Assembly (NCBI RefSeq): GCF_025965855.1
Contig: NZ_JAOPWB010000007.1
Coordinates: 1-57,578, forward strand
Direction of reading: 5' to 3'
Origin: Mycobacterium sp.
GTDB lineage: Bacteria > Actinomycetota > Actinomycetes > Mycobacteriales > Mycobacteriaceae
DNA: 57,578 bases
Shown here: piece by piece, positions 39,608-47,076 of the stretch
Layout: each line of letters opens with the position of its first letter
Numbering within the stretch: the first letter of the stretch is position 1
The notes under the pieces: generated by a model
What the model was told of the DNA's origin: nothing
What the model saw: the letters and a program-made list of their open reading frames with translations, nothing else
The model's database searches: none
Translations under genes and position numbers: made by a program

Positions 39608-40329
39608 TCCAGCCCCGCAACCCATTCCGCGGCATCTTCCACCGTGCCCACCGCTGTGACCCCGGCCGGAAGCCGCGGCCTCGCGACCATCACCACCGGA
39701 ATGTGCAGCGCGGCAGCGGCGTCCAGCTTGGCCCGGGTCATGTCGCCGCCGCTGTTCTTGGTGACCAGCGCCTCGATCCGGTGCTCGGCCAGCAGCGAGA
39801 GTTCGCCGTCGTAGCGATACGGGCCGCGCGACAGCAGCAGCTGGTGATGACGCGGCAGCGAGGCGGCATCCGGCGCGGTCACCGCGCGGATCAAAAACCA
39901 CGCGTCGCTGTCCGCGAAGGCTTGGACGCTTGAGCGGCCGGTGGTGAGAAAAACCCGCGAATATTGTTGCTTTGCAGCGGCTTTCGCCGCTTCGGTGTCG
40001 GATTCGACGACTATGGCGTTGCCGGGCGCCCAGGCCGCACGGGCGAGCACCAAATGCGGTAGCCGCAGCGCGGCACACGCTTCGGCGGCGTGCGCCGTCA
40101 TGGTCGCCGCGAACGGGTGGGTGGCGTCGACGACGGCGCCGATGTGTTCGTCTCGCAGCCAGCGTCGCAGTCCGTCGACGCCGCCGAAGCCCCCGATGCG
40201 CACCGGGCCGACCGGCAGGGCGGGATCGGGGACGCGGCCGGCCAGCGAGCTGATGATGTCGACGCGCGGGTGAAGGGTTTTCGCCAGCGCGCGGGCCTCG
40301 GCGGTGCCGCCTAGCAGCAGGACCCGCAT
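39604..40329 (-). CDS. cobK: CobK, precorrin-6A reductase
   Basis: A 241-residue CobK/CbiJ protein: [19 protein letters not shown] at the N-terminus (Rossmann-like NADPH site), [85 protein letters not shown]. It reduces precorrin-6A to precorrin-6B with NADPH. The ATG overlaps the cobM stop by one base (TGATG). Its TAG stop overlaps the sigC stop in the shared CTAG. The open frame upstream to 40803 is a shadow of cobM. Confidence 0.95.
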   Translation of the reverse strand: MRVLLLGGTAEARALAKTLHPRVDIISSLAGRVPDPALPVGPVRIGGFGGVDGLRRWLRDEHIGAVVDATHPFAATMTAHAAEACAALRLPHLVLARAAWAPGNAIVVESDTEAAKAAAKQQYSRVFLTTGRSSVQAFADSDAWFLIRAVTAPDAASLPRHHQLLLSRGPYRYDGELSLLAEHRIEALVTKNSGGDMTRAKLDAAAALHIPVVMVARPRLPAGVTAVGTVEDAAEWVAGLD

Positions 40330-41081
40330 CAGTGCCGGCTCCCCCGGATCCGCCCGGCGGAATACAGGTAGCTGTCGGTGAATCCCTCGGCGGCCAGCAC
40401 GTCGCCGACGATGATCACGGCGGTCTTGGTGATGTTGGCGTCGTGAATCTGAGCGGCGATGCCGGCCAGCGTGCCGCGCAGCACAGTCTGCTGCGGCCAG
40501 CTGGCGAAAGCCACTACCGCGGCGGGCGTTTCGGGTCGGTAGCCTTGTAATAGTTGTGGGACGATGGTGTCGATCTGGGCGGCGGCCAGGTGCAGGACCA
40601 AGGTGGCACCGGATCGGGCGAGCTCGCTCAGCTCTTCGCCGGGCGGCATGGGTGTCGACAGGGTGGCGACCCGGGTCAGCGTCACCGTCTGAGCCACCCC
40701 GGGGACGGTGAGTTCGCGCTTCAACGCGGCCGCAGCAGCGGCGAAAGCCGGTACGCCCGGAACGATTTCGTAGTCGATTCCCAGCGCGTCGAGTCGGCGG
40801 CACTGTTCGGCCAGCGCACTGTACAGCGAAGGATCACCGGAGTGCAGCCGTGCGACGTCATGGCCCGCGGCGTCGGCGTCGGCGATCTCGGTGACAATCT
40901 GTTCCAGCGTAAGAGGGCCGGTATCAATGACTTTCGCGTCGTGCGGGCATAGCGCCAGCAGGTCGTCGGGCATGATGGAGCCCGCGTAGAGGCACGTCGC
41001 GCATCTTTCGAGGAGCCGCTGGCCGCGGACCGTGATGAGGTCGGCGGCGCCCGGGCCCGCGCCGATGAAGTACACCGTCAC
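40329..41081 (-). CDS. cobM: CobM, precorrin-4 C11-methyltransferase
   Basis: A 250-residue SAM-dependent tetrapyrrole methylase: VTVYFIGAGPGAADLITVRGQRLLERCATCLYAGS at the N-terminus, LHSGDPSLYSALAEQ and YEIVPGVPAF, matching CobM/CbiF. It methylates C11 of precorrin-4 to give precorrin-5. The GTG start at 41081 overlaps the cobL stop as GTGA, which chooses this start over the longer open frame. Downstream it overlaps cobK by one base. Confidence 0.95.
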   Translation of the reverse strand: MTVYFIGAGPGAADLITVRGQRLLERCATCLYAGSIMPDDLLALCPHDAKVIDTGPLTLEQIVTEIADADAAGHDVARLHSGDPSLYSALAEQCRRLDALGIDYEIVPGVPAFAAAAAALKRELTVPGVAQTVTLTRVATLSTPMPPGEELSELARSGATLVLHLAAAQIDTIVPQLLQGYRPETPAAVVAFASWPQQTVLRGTLAGIAAQIHDANITKTAVIIVGDVLAAEGFTDSYLYSAGRIRGSRH

Positions 41082-42250
41082 CTGGTCACCGCCCATTGGG
41101 TGACCGGCAGCTGCGGGCGCCATCCGGTGAAGTCGCCGAGCGGCTCGCCATGATAGTGCTGGAGGCTCCGAAGCTGGCCACCGAATCGTGAATAGGAATG
41201 TGCGAGAAAGGCTTCCGATTCGACGGTGACCGCGTTGGCGACCAGGCGCCCTCCTCTGGGCAGGTTGTCGAGGCACGCCTCGAGTAGGCCGGGTTGGGTC
41301 AGGCCGCCGCCGATGAAGATCGCCGATGGCGCTTCGACGCCGTCGAACGCCTCCGGCGCCTCGCCGTGGACGTCGATGCTGACGCCGAAGGCCGCGGCGT
41401 TGGATTCGATGTTGGGGCGGCGCCGCTCGTCGCGCTCGAAGGCCGCCGCGCTGCAACCCCGCCAGCTCAGGCACCACTCGACGCTGACGCTGCCCGAGCC
41501 CGCGCCGACGTCCCACAGCCGTTCCCCGGGTCGCGGCGCCAGCGCGGCCAGCGTCACCGCCCGGACCCCGTGTTTGGTGATCTGGCCGTCATGGGCGAAC
41601 GCGTCATCGGGATACGGCGACATGCGTTCGTCGGGCAGGTAGCGGACGGCGATGATGTTGAGGTCGTCGACGTCTTGTGGCGGGTCGTCGGCCCATTGGC
41701 GCGCGGTGGCGTCGCGGCGGCCTTCGGTTGGGCCGCCGAGGTTTTCGAGCACGCTGAACTCGGAGTCGCCGCGGCCGTACGCGTTGAGCAGTGTCGCCAG
41801 TTCCTTGGGCGTGGATCCGTTTTTCGACAGTACGATTGCCCGCCCGCCGCGGCGCACGGCGGTGTGCGGTTGCGCGGTGACCAGGCTGATCACCTCGGTG
41901 TCGTGGGCGTTCCAGCCCATCCGCGCGCACGCCAACGTCACCGACGACACGTGCGGCAACACCCTGACTTTTTCGGGGCCGTACAACCGGATCAGCGTGC
42001 CGCCGATGCCGTGCAGCAGCGGGTCGCCGCTGGCCACCACGTGGATGTCCGTTGCGGCTTCGACGGGCAAGGTGTGCAGTGCGGGCAGCATCGGGGACGG
42101 CCACTCCCGGCGGCGCGCGACCACCGTGTCGTCCAGCAGGTCGAGCTGGCGCCTGGACCCGTATATGACTGTGGCTCTCTGCAATTCGGCGCGCGAGGTT
42201 TCGGCGAGCCCGGCCATGCCGTCGGCGCCGATACCGACAATGACGATCAT
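41078..42250 (-). CDS. cobL: CobL, precorrin-6B C5,15-methyltransferase (decarboxylating)
   Basis: The 390-residue protein combines a CbiE-type methylase (residues 1-205: MIVIVGIGADGMAGL, VVASGDPLLHGIGGTL, VLPHVSSVTLACARMGW) and a CbiT-type methyltransferase (about 215-390: LWDVGAGSGSVSVEWCL, FIGGGLTQPGLLEACLDNLPRGGRLVANAVTVE). It methylates C5 and C15 of precorrin-6B and removes the acetate carboxyl at C12, giving precorrin-8X. The ATG at 42250 overlaps the stop of the upstream SDR as ATGA. SDR, cobL, cobM and cobK are thus a tightly overlapped operon. Confidence 0.96.
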   Translation of the reverse strand: MIVIVGIGADGMAGLAETSRAELQRATVIYGSRRQLDLLDDTVVARRREWPSPMLPALHTLPVEAATDIHVVASGDPLLHGIGGTLIRLYGPEKVRVLPHVSSVTLACARMGWNAHDTEVISLVTAQPHTAVRRGGRAIVLSKNGSTPKELATLLNAYGRGDSEFSVLENLGGPTEGRRDATARQWADDPPQDVDDLNIIAVRYLPDERMSPYPDDAFAHDGQITKHGVRAVTLAALAPRPGERLWDVGAGSGSVSVEWCLSWRGCSAAAFERDERRRPNIESNAAAFGVSIDVHGEAPEAFDGVEAPSAIFIGGGLTQPGLLEACLDNLPRGGRLVANAVTVESEAFLAHSYSRFGGQLRSLQHYHGEPLGDFTGWRPQLPVTQWAVTR

Positions 42251-42996
42251 CGGGGCATCCTGCGCCAGACGAACTGCGGCAGCAGCCGCATCACGAAGAA
42301 CATCGGCCGCAATGACCACGGGATCCACACGGTGCGTCGACCCTTGGCCAGCGCACGCGCGGTCTCCGCGGCCACTTGCTCGGGGGTGCTCGACAGCGGC
42401 GCGGGCCTCATGCCCTCGGTCATGCGTCCGATGACGAATCCCGGGCGTGCAAGGAGTAAGTGCACGCCGGTTCCGTGCAGCGCGTCGGCCAGGCCGCTGG
42501 CGAAGCCGTCCAGGCCCGCCTTCGCCGAGCCGTAGACATAGTTGGCGCGGCGCACCCGAACTCCGGCGACCGAGGAGAAGACAACCAGCGAGCCGCGGCC
42601 GGCGGTGCGCATGGCGGCGGCGAGGTGCGTGAGCATGCTGACTTCGGCGACATAGTCGGTGTGCACGATGGCGACCGCGTGCTCGGCGTCGGTCTCGGCG
42701 CGGGCCTGGTCGCCGAGGATGCCGAAGGCCAGTACGGCGGTGCCGATGGGTCCGTGTTCAGCGACGATCGATGCGACCAACGGGCCGTGCGAGGCCAGGT
42801 CGTCGGCGTCGAATTCCCGGGTGTGCACCGCCGCGGCTCCGGCGGCTTTGAGGGTAGCGAGCTGGTCGTCGAGCTGATCGGCTCTGCGTGCGGCCAGCAC
42901 CACCGTCGCCCCCGGGGCCAGGCGACGCGCGAGCTCGATGCCGATTTCGCTGCGGCCGCCCAGGATTAGTACCGGACCCGCGCCCGTGTCGTCCAC
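42247..42996 (-). CDS. SDR oxidoreductase heading the cobLMK operon (Rv2073c-like)
   Basis: A 249-residue short-chain dehydrogenase starting at GTG, with VLILGGRSEIGIELARRLA as the cofactor loop, catalytic Ser in VVFSSVAG and Tyr/Lys in YVYGSAKAG. The GGxSEIG form of the loop and the C-terminal segment with basic and hydrophobic residues (WIPWSLRPMFFVMRLLPQFVWRRMP) resemble the DprE2 type of SDR more than fatty acid reductases, but DprE2 itself is encoded elsewhere in mycobacteria. It overlaps cobL by 4 nt. Its link to cobalamin synthesis is unknown. A 35-nt gap separates it from the divergent reductase gene. Confidence 0.87.
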   Translation of the reverse strand: MDDTGAGPVLILGGRSEIGIELARRLAPGATVVLAARRADQLDDQLATLKAAGAAAVHTREFDADDLASHGPLVASIVAEHGPIGTAVLAFGILGDQARAETDAEHAVAIVHTDYVAEVSMLTHLAAAMRTAGRGSLVVFSSVAGVRVRRANYVYGSAKAGLDGFASGLADALHGTGVHLLLARPGFVIGRMTEGMRPAPLSSTPEQVAAETARALAKGRRTVWIPWSLRPMFFVMRLLPQFVWRRMPR

Positions 42997-43031
42997 GGCT
43001 GCGATTATGACCTGCGCTAGCGTGAGCGGTG

Positions 43032-43442
43032 ATGGCGAATACCACTACGCGGCTCACCGACGATGCGTTGGCCTTCCTGTCGGAACGTCATCTGGCCATG
43101 CTGACCACGCTGCGGGCCGACAATTCCCCGCATGTGGTCGCCGTCGGTTTCACGTTCGATCCCAAGACCCACATCGCGCGGGTGATCACCAGCGGTGGCT
43201 CGCAGAAGGCCGTCAATGCCGACCGCGCCGGGATGGCCGTGCTCAGCCAGGTGGACGGCGCGCGGTGGCTGTCGCTGGAGGGCCGGTCGAAGGTGAACAA
43301 CGATGGCGATGCCGTGCGTGACGCCGAGCTGCGCTACGCCCAGCGGTACCGCACTCCGCGGCCGAACCCGCGACGGGTGGTAATCGAGGTGCAGGTGGAG
43401 CGAGTCCTCGGGTCGTCGGATCTGTTGGACCGGGGCGAGTAG
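43032..43442 (+). CDS. F420-dependent biliverdin reductase-type protein (Rv2074-like)
   Basis: A 136-residue split-barrel PPOX-class protein: [73 protein letters not shown], and [24 protein letters not shown]. It closely resembles Rv2074 of M. tuberculosis, shown to reduce biliverdin to bilirubin with F420H2. The ATG at 43032 follows a GTG at 43029; the ATG is the likelier start. It converges with the candidate immunity gene, with 154 nt between, a stretch that is visibly poorer in GC than the surroundings and holds no clear gene. Confidence 0.92.
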   Translation: MANTTTRLTDDALAFLSERHLAMLTTLRADNSPHVVAVGFTFDPKTHIARVITSGGSQKAVNADRAGMAVLSQVDGARWLSLEGRSKVNNDGDAVRDAELRYAQRYRTPRPNPRRVVIEVQVERVLGSSDLLDRGE

Positions 43443-43596
43443 TTTGATTTAATCGGTCTTGGCCAGATGGCTAACCCGCGGACAACAACGGGCGGCACAC
43501 ACCATGAATCGGCCAGTTTGATGCAATCCTCAGTTGGATTAACGCTGATCATCTACCTAAGCGGGTGGCTGTCAAACGTCATATTCGGATGTTTAA

Positions 43597-43875
43597 CTAT
43601 TTCCGCCGAGGGTCATACTCTGTACCGGAAGTATCGTCCCAGAACTTAGGTGACACTTCTGTGACTCGATCTTCGGGAGCCACGGCGTCGACCTTTGCCT
43701 GGAACTCATCGAACATTTTTCGAGCAGCCGCTAGTTCCTCTTCTGTCGGCGGAGTTACCCCTGCCTCTTCCGGCGTTGAGAAAATCTTTCCGGCGATTTC
43801 TCTACTCACTATGAATGCTCCTATCTCTTCTGGGCTCTTCTGGGCTGCGAGGTCAACTGTGATTTCACCGTTCAA
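43597..43875 (-). CDS. candidate immunity protein of the ART toxin
   Basis: A 92-residue acidic protein (IFSTPEEAGVTPPTEEELAAARKMFDEF) encoded directly after the toxin gene on the same strand. The only available initiator is a TTG at 43875 that overlaps the toxin stop by 11 nt, so translation is likely coupled. I recognise no family. Small size, acidity, position and AT-richer composition are what is expected for an immunity protein that blocks the active site of a polymorphic toxin. That role is inference. Confidence 0.6.
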   Translation of the reverse strand: MNGEITVDLAAQKSPEEIGAFIVSREIAGKIFSTPEEAGVTPPTEEELAAARKMFDEFQAKVDAVAPEDRVTEVSPKFWDDTSGTEYDPRRK

Positions 43876-46800
43876 TCATCTCGATAATCGTCTTGCCTGT
43901 CAAAGGGTCTATCGTCTTGCCTGCAACAAAGAAATGTGTACCCGGAGGAAATAATATCTCGCGCTCGCCGGGAAACATTGAGACGGACGAGACGTCGCGC
44001 CCCGTAAAGGAAACTATCCTAAACTCCACATTCCCCGAGAAAGCCGTGGACCGTGCAACAGCAGGATTCGTTGTAGTACTTACGAAAGCCTTTTCTGTGA
44101 TAACTTCACCCGGTCGATATTGCGCAAGCACGTCGGGCGAAAGGTCAGTGCCCCGAACTACCGGCCCGCGATACGTGGGAAGCTTTTGCAACGCGTTCTT
44201 TATGGCTTCGATACGAGCATGATGAGACGCATCCACCGCATTGCTCCTCAACGCGTCGTTTAAGTCTCGAAAGCCGAACCCAGTGTAGTTGGCAAGGGCG
44301 GATAGATCATGCGGGCGCAATGGGTCGCTCAGGCTCGGATGATCACCGCCGTCGGCAGGCCCGTCGTGCTCGCCGCCCTTATCACCGGGTTCGTGAGGCT
44401 TGGCGTGCTGGGGTGGCAGTTTGGCTTCGCGACCACCCAGCGGATCGCGGCGGTCGCCGGGCCCTGGAGGACGATTGCTGTGCGGTGGCTTCGGTTCGCC
44501 CGGCGGCCCACCATCGCCGGCCCCGCGCGGGCTGCCGCCCGGTATCGGCATTCCGGTGGGGCGACCCCCCGCGGCCGGCGCATGCGGCACTGATTTGGCC
44601 GGCGGCGCGGCAACGGATGGGTGCGCAGCGACGGGTTCGGGTTCAGATCCAGTCGCCGCCGCTGGCGCACGGGCAGGCGAATGGTCAGTCAGCTGCGGAA
44701 TCGTCGAGGGCACTCGCTCGCCCGCCGCGGCGGGCACAGGTGCAAGTGATGAAACGGCGGCGGGGACTGACGGCGATTCATGCGCGCCCTCCGCCGGCGC
44801 GGTGACAGGTTCATGCGGACCTTCCGGCGGTACCGAGGCAGGTTCATGCGGGCCTTCCGCCGATGCCGGCTGATGCGGACGTTCTACCGAAGCCGGCACC
44901 GATTCGTGAAGAGCACCTACCGGAGGTGACGCCGGTTCATGTGGGGTATCTACCGCCGGCGGCCCTGCATCATGCGGACCGCCCACAGGCGCGAGCGTCG
45001 GTTCATGCGAACCCTCCACCGGCGCCGATACCGGATCGTGTGGACCCGCCGCAGGTGCGAGCGTGGGTTCGTGCGTCGCAGTCGGCGGCGCCGGCGCCGA
45101 TTCGTGCGGACCAGCCATACCCGCGCCCGCTGGCGCAGCCGGAGCCTCTACCGGTGCCGACGGTGCACCATGCGGACCGCCCGCGGTTGGTGCCGGTGCA
45201 GCCGGAGTCTCTAGCGGTTCGTGGGGGCCAGCTGCGTGCGCCGGAGCTGGCGGAGCACCCGGCGCCGACACCGGATCGTGTGCGCCACCGCCGGCTGATA
45301 CAGGCCCCGACGCTGGCGGGCCACCCGCCGGATCGTGCGGGCTACCACCCGCCGGTGCCGGCTGACCACCCGCCCCACGCGGCTCCGGAGAATCCGGCTC
45401 TGGCGCGGGCGCCGGGCTCTCCGGCGTACCCGGCGCGGTGTCCGGCGCGCGCGGTGCCGGCCCGACCGGCGCCTCGGGCGCCTTTGGAGGTAACGCCACG
45501 GGCTGGCCGCTCAGCGAAGGCTCGATCTCGGGCAGATTCCCGGTAACGCCTTCAAGGTCTTTGGTCAGACTGCTGCCCGTCCCGGTGATATCGGCCAACG
45601 CACCGCGGGGACCCGCGACACCCGCTATCCCATCGGCCGCTCTCGCGGCGGCACGCTCGGCGTCCACAGCGGCCTCGGCGCCTTGTGCGGCCACTCCACC
45701 GGCTTCCGCCGCCCCGCCGACTTCCCCTTCCCCGGGAATGAAAAGCATTGCGCCATCGAATACGTTCTCCCCGAAGCCCAATCCCGGTCGGGCCGTGCTC
45801 CAATCGTCAAGGTGCAGCAGCGATTTGAGCTGCTGCCAGTTCGCTTCGCCGGCCTCCTGAGGGTTAATGACGGCGTTGAACAGACTTCCTTTCCACAAGC
45901 CTTTCCCCAAGCCCGCCCAGGTCTCGGCTGCACCGTGCGGATCCACGAGGAACCACCGCGGGTCGAGATCCCCGATGGATAGCGCCATTCCGACAGCGCC
46001 CTTTAAGACACCCTCATTCGCATTGACAAAAACGTCGAAAGCGGTCGCCACCTGATTCCCGACAGCATCGCCCAGAAAGTCTGTCAACTCACGGCGCACG
46101 TACTTTTCCAGTTTGACGACCAAGCCGTCGACGATCCCCAAACCCTGCTTGACGCCCTGTTCGGCGGCCCGGGCCTCGCGCCCCAAGTTGTGCAGTACGT
46201 CGTTGATGTCCTTGGCGATCTTCCTGATCTCGTCGAGCGCGTCGCCTTTGACGATCAGCATCAGGTCGTGCCCCAGGTCGGTCAGTGACCCCAGCCGGTT
46301 CAACAGATCGCGGATCGAGTTCTGGGCGTGGTCCACCTCGTTGGCGAAACCGTCGAGGGCGGTGGCCAGCTTTCCGGAGGCCTCGCCGATTTGCCCGATG
46401 CCGGTGCCGATTTGCGACAACGCCTCGTCGATCTTCCCGCCCTCAGGAATCTGATGCGCATCCAGTAGCGACTTGGCAGCGTTCAGCGCGCTCCGCATCC
46501 CGCCCGCCGACCCGGCGAAGCCCCGCCAACGAGCCGCGGCCGCATGCAGCCCGGCCACGTCGCCGTCGGGCCACACATCGTCGACGAACGACTCCACCAC
46601 CGCCCAAAGCAACGGTGGCGGCTGCCCTTTACCCCAGGTCCCCGGCGGAACCGGGGCCGTGATCTTGGCAGGCTCGGCAGGCGCCTGCAAAACGTCGGCG
46701 CCACCGCCGAGCTTGGAGGCGGCTTCGGCCTTCGAATAGTTCGACGCGCCTTGCTGTATCAGGGCCCCGCTCTGCCGGCACGCGTTGATGGCGGCCGCCG

Positions 46801-46990
46801 CGGCCTTTAACAGCGACTCGGCCGAATCCTGATAAGCGAGGCCGAAGACCTCACCGGCCGCATCCAGGCCGGTGTGGGCCGCAACACCAGCGGTCAACAC
46901 CGTCAGATTCGCGGCCAGGCCATCGCCGGCGCCGATCACCGCGCTACCCACGGCGAACAGCGCCTCAGGATCGACGACCAACGGCACCAC
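43865..46990 (-). CDS. CpnT-like polymorphic toxin with C-terminal ADP-ribosyltransferase
   Basis: A 1041-residue protein starting at GTG. Residues 1-100 closely resemble the N-terminus of CpnT, the secreted necrotizing toxin of M. tuberculosis: VVDPEALFAVGSAVIGAG, GLAYQDSAESLLKAA and the NYSKAEA segment. Residues 100-470 are largely helical with several segments like those of WXG100-linked toxins. About 490-890 is Pro/Ala/His-rich with PHEP repeats. Residues about 898-1041 form an R-S-E ADP-ribosyltransferase: Arg946 in VVRGTD, Ser971 in FVSTTT, and the ExE motif Glu1009/Glu1011 in GEREILFPPGTHF. The ExE supports transfer of ADP-ribose to arginine or a similar acceptor. No esx pair lies beside it, so it is an orphan effector. 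The last 430 nt are AT-richer, as in swapped toxin tips. Confidence 0.82.
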   Translation of the reverse strand: MVPLVVDPEALFAVGSAVIGAGDGLAANLTVLTAGVAAHTGLDAAGEVFGLAYQDSAESLLKAAAAAINACRQSGALIQQGASNYSKAEAASKLGGGADVLQAPAEPAKITAPVPPGTWGKGQPPPLLWAVVESFVDDVWPDGDVAGLHAAAARWRGFAGSAGGMRSALNAAKSLLDAHQIPEGGKIDEALSQIGTGIGQIGEASGKLATALDGFANEVDHAQNSIRDLLNRLGSLTDLGHDLMLIVKGDALDEIRKIAKDINDVLHNLGREARAAEQGVKQGLGIVDGLVVKLEKYVRRELTDFLGDAVGNQVATAFDVFVNANEGVLKGAVGMALSIGDLDPRWFLVDPHGAAETWAGLGKGLWKGSLFNAVINPQEAGEANWQQLKSLLHLDDWSTARPGLGFGENVFDGAMLFIPGEGEVGGAAEAGGVAAQGAEAAVDAERAAARAADGIAGVAGPRGALADITGTGSSLTKDLEGVTGNLPEIEPSLSGQPVALPPKAPEAPVGPAPRAPDTAPGTPESPAPAPEPDSPEPRGAGGQPAPAGGSPHDPAGGPPASGPVSAGGGAHDPVSAPGAPPAPAHAAGPHEPLETPAAPAPTAGGPHGAPSAPVEAPAAPAGAGMAGPHESAPAPPTATHEPTLAPAAGPHDPVSAPVEGSHEPTLAPVGGPHDAGPPAVDTPHEPASPPVGALHESVPASVERPHQPASAEGPHEPASVPPEGPHEPVTAPAEGAHESPSVPAAVSSLAPVPAAAGERVPSTIPQLTDHSPARAPAAATGSEPEPVAAHPSVAAPPAKSVPHAPAAGGRPTGMPIPGGSPRGAGDGGPPGEPKPPHSNRPPGPGDRRDPLGGREAKLPPQHAKPHEPGDKGGEHDGPADGGDHPSLSDPLRPHDLSALANYTGFGFRDLNDALRSNAVDASHHARIEAIKNALQKLPTYRGPVVRGTDLSPDVLAQYRPGEVITEKAFVSTTTNPAVARSTAFSGNVEFRIVSFTGRDVSSVSMFPGEREILFPPGTHFFVAGKTIDPLTGKTIIEMIER
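44770..45350 (-). repeat. PHEP-type repeat tract in the toxin linker
   Basis: The translation contains about 15 variants of a 10-15 residue unit built around (G)PHEP or (G)PHDP, followed by Ala/Ser/Pro/Val and often a Glu or Gly. Each unit carries one histidine, so the tract is a long, flexible, His-spaced Pro-rich linker between the secretion half and the catalytic domain. Boundaries are approximate. Confidence 0.75.
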
Positions 46991-47076
46991 GCGCGAAATT
47001 CTCGCCCAGCTCGCCGCGCGCCGCCAATCACCCGGTCGCGCGCCAAGCTAGCCAGGACGCGCTATGACCACAACAC

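Noticed and set aside
43467..43649. 60-codon plus-strand frame in the gap after the Rv2074-like gene
   Set aside because: No ribosome binding site, no recognisable sequence, and it runs antisense into the immunity gene.
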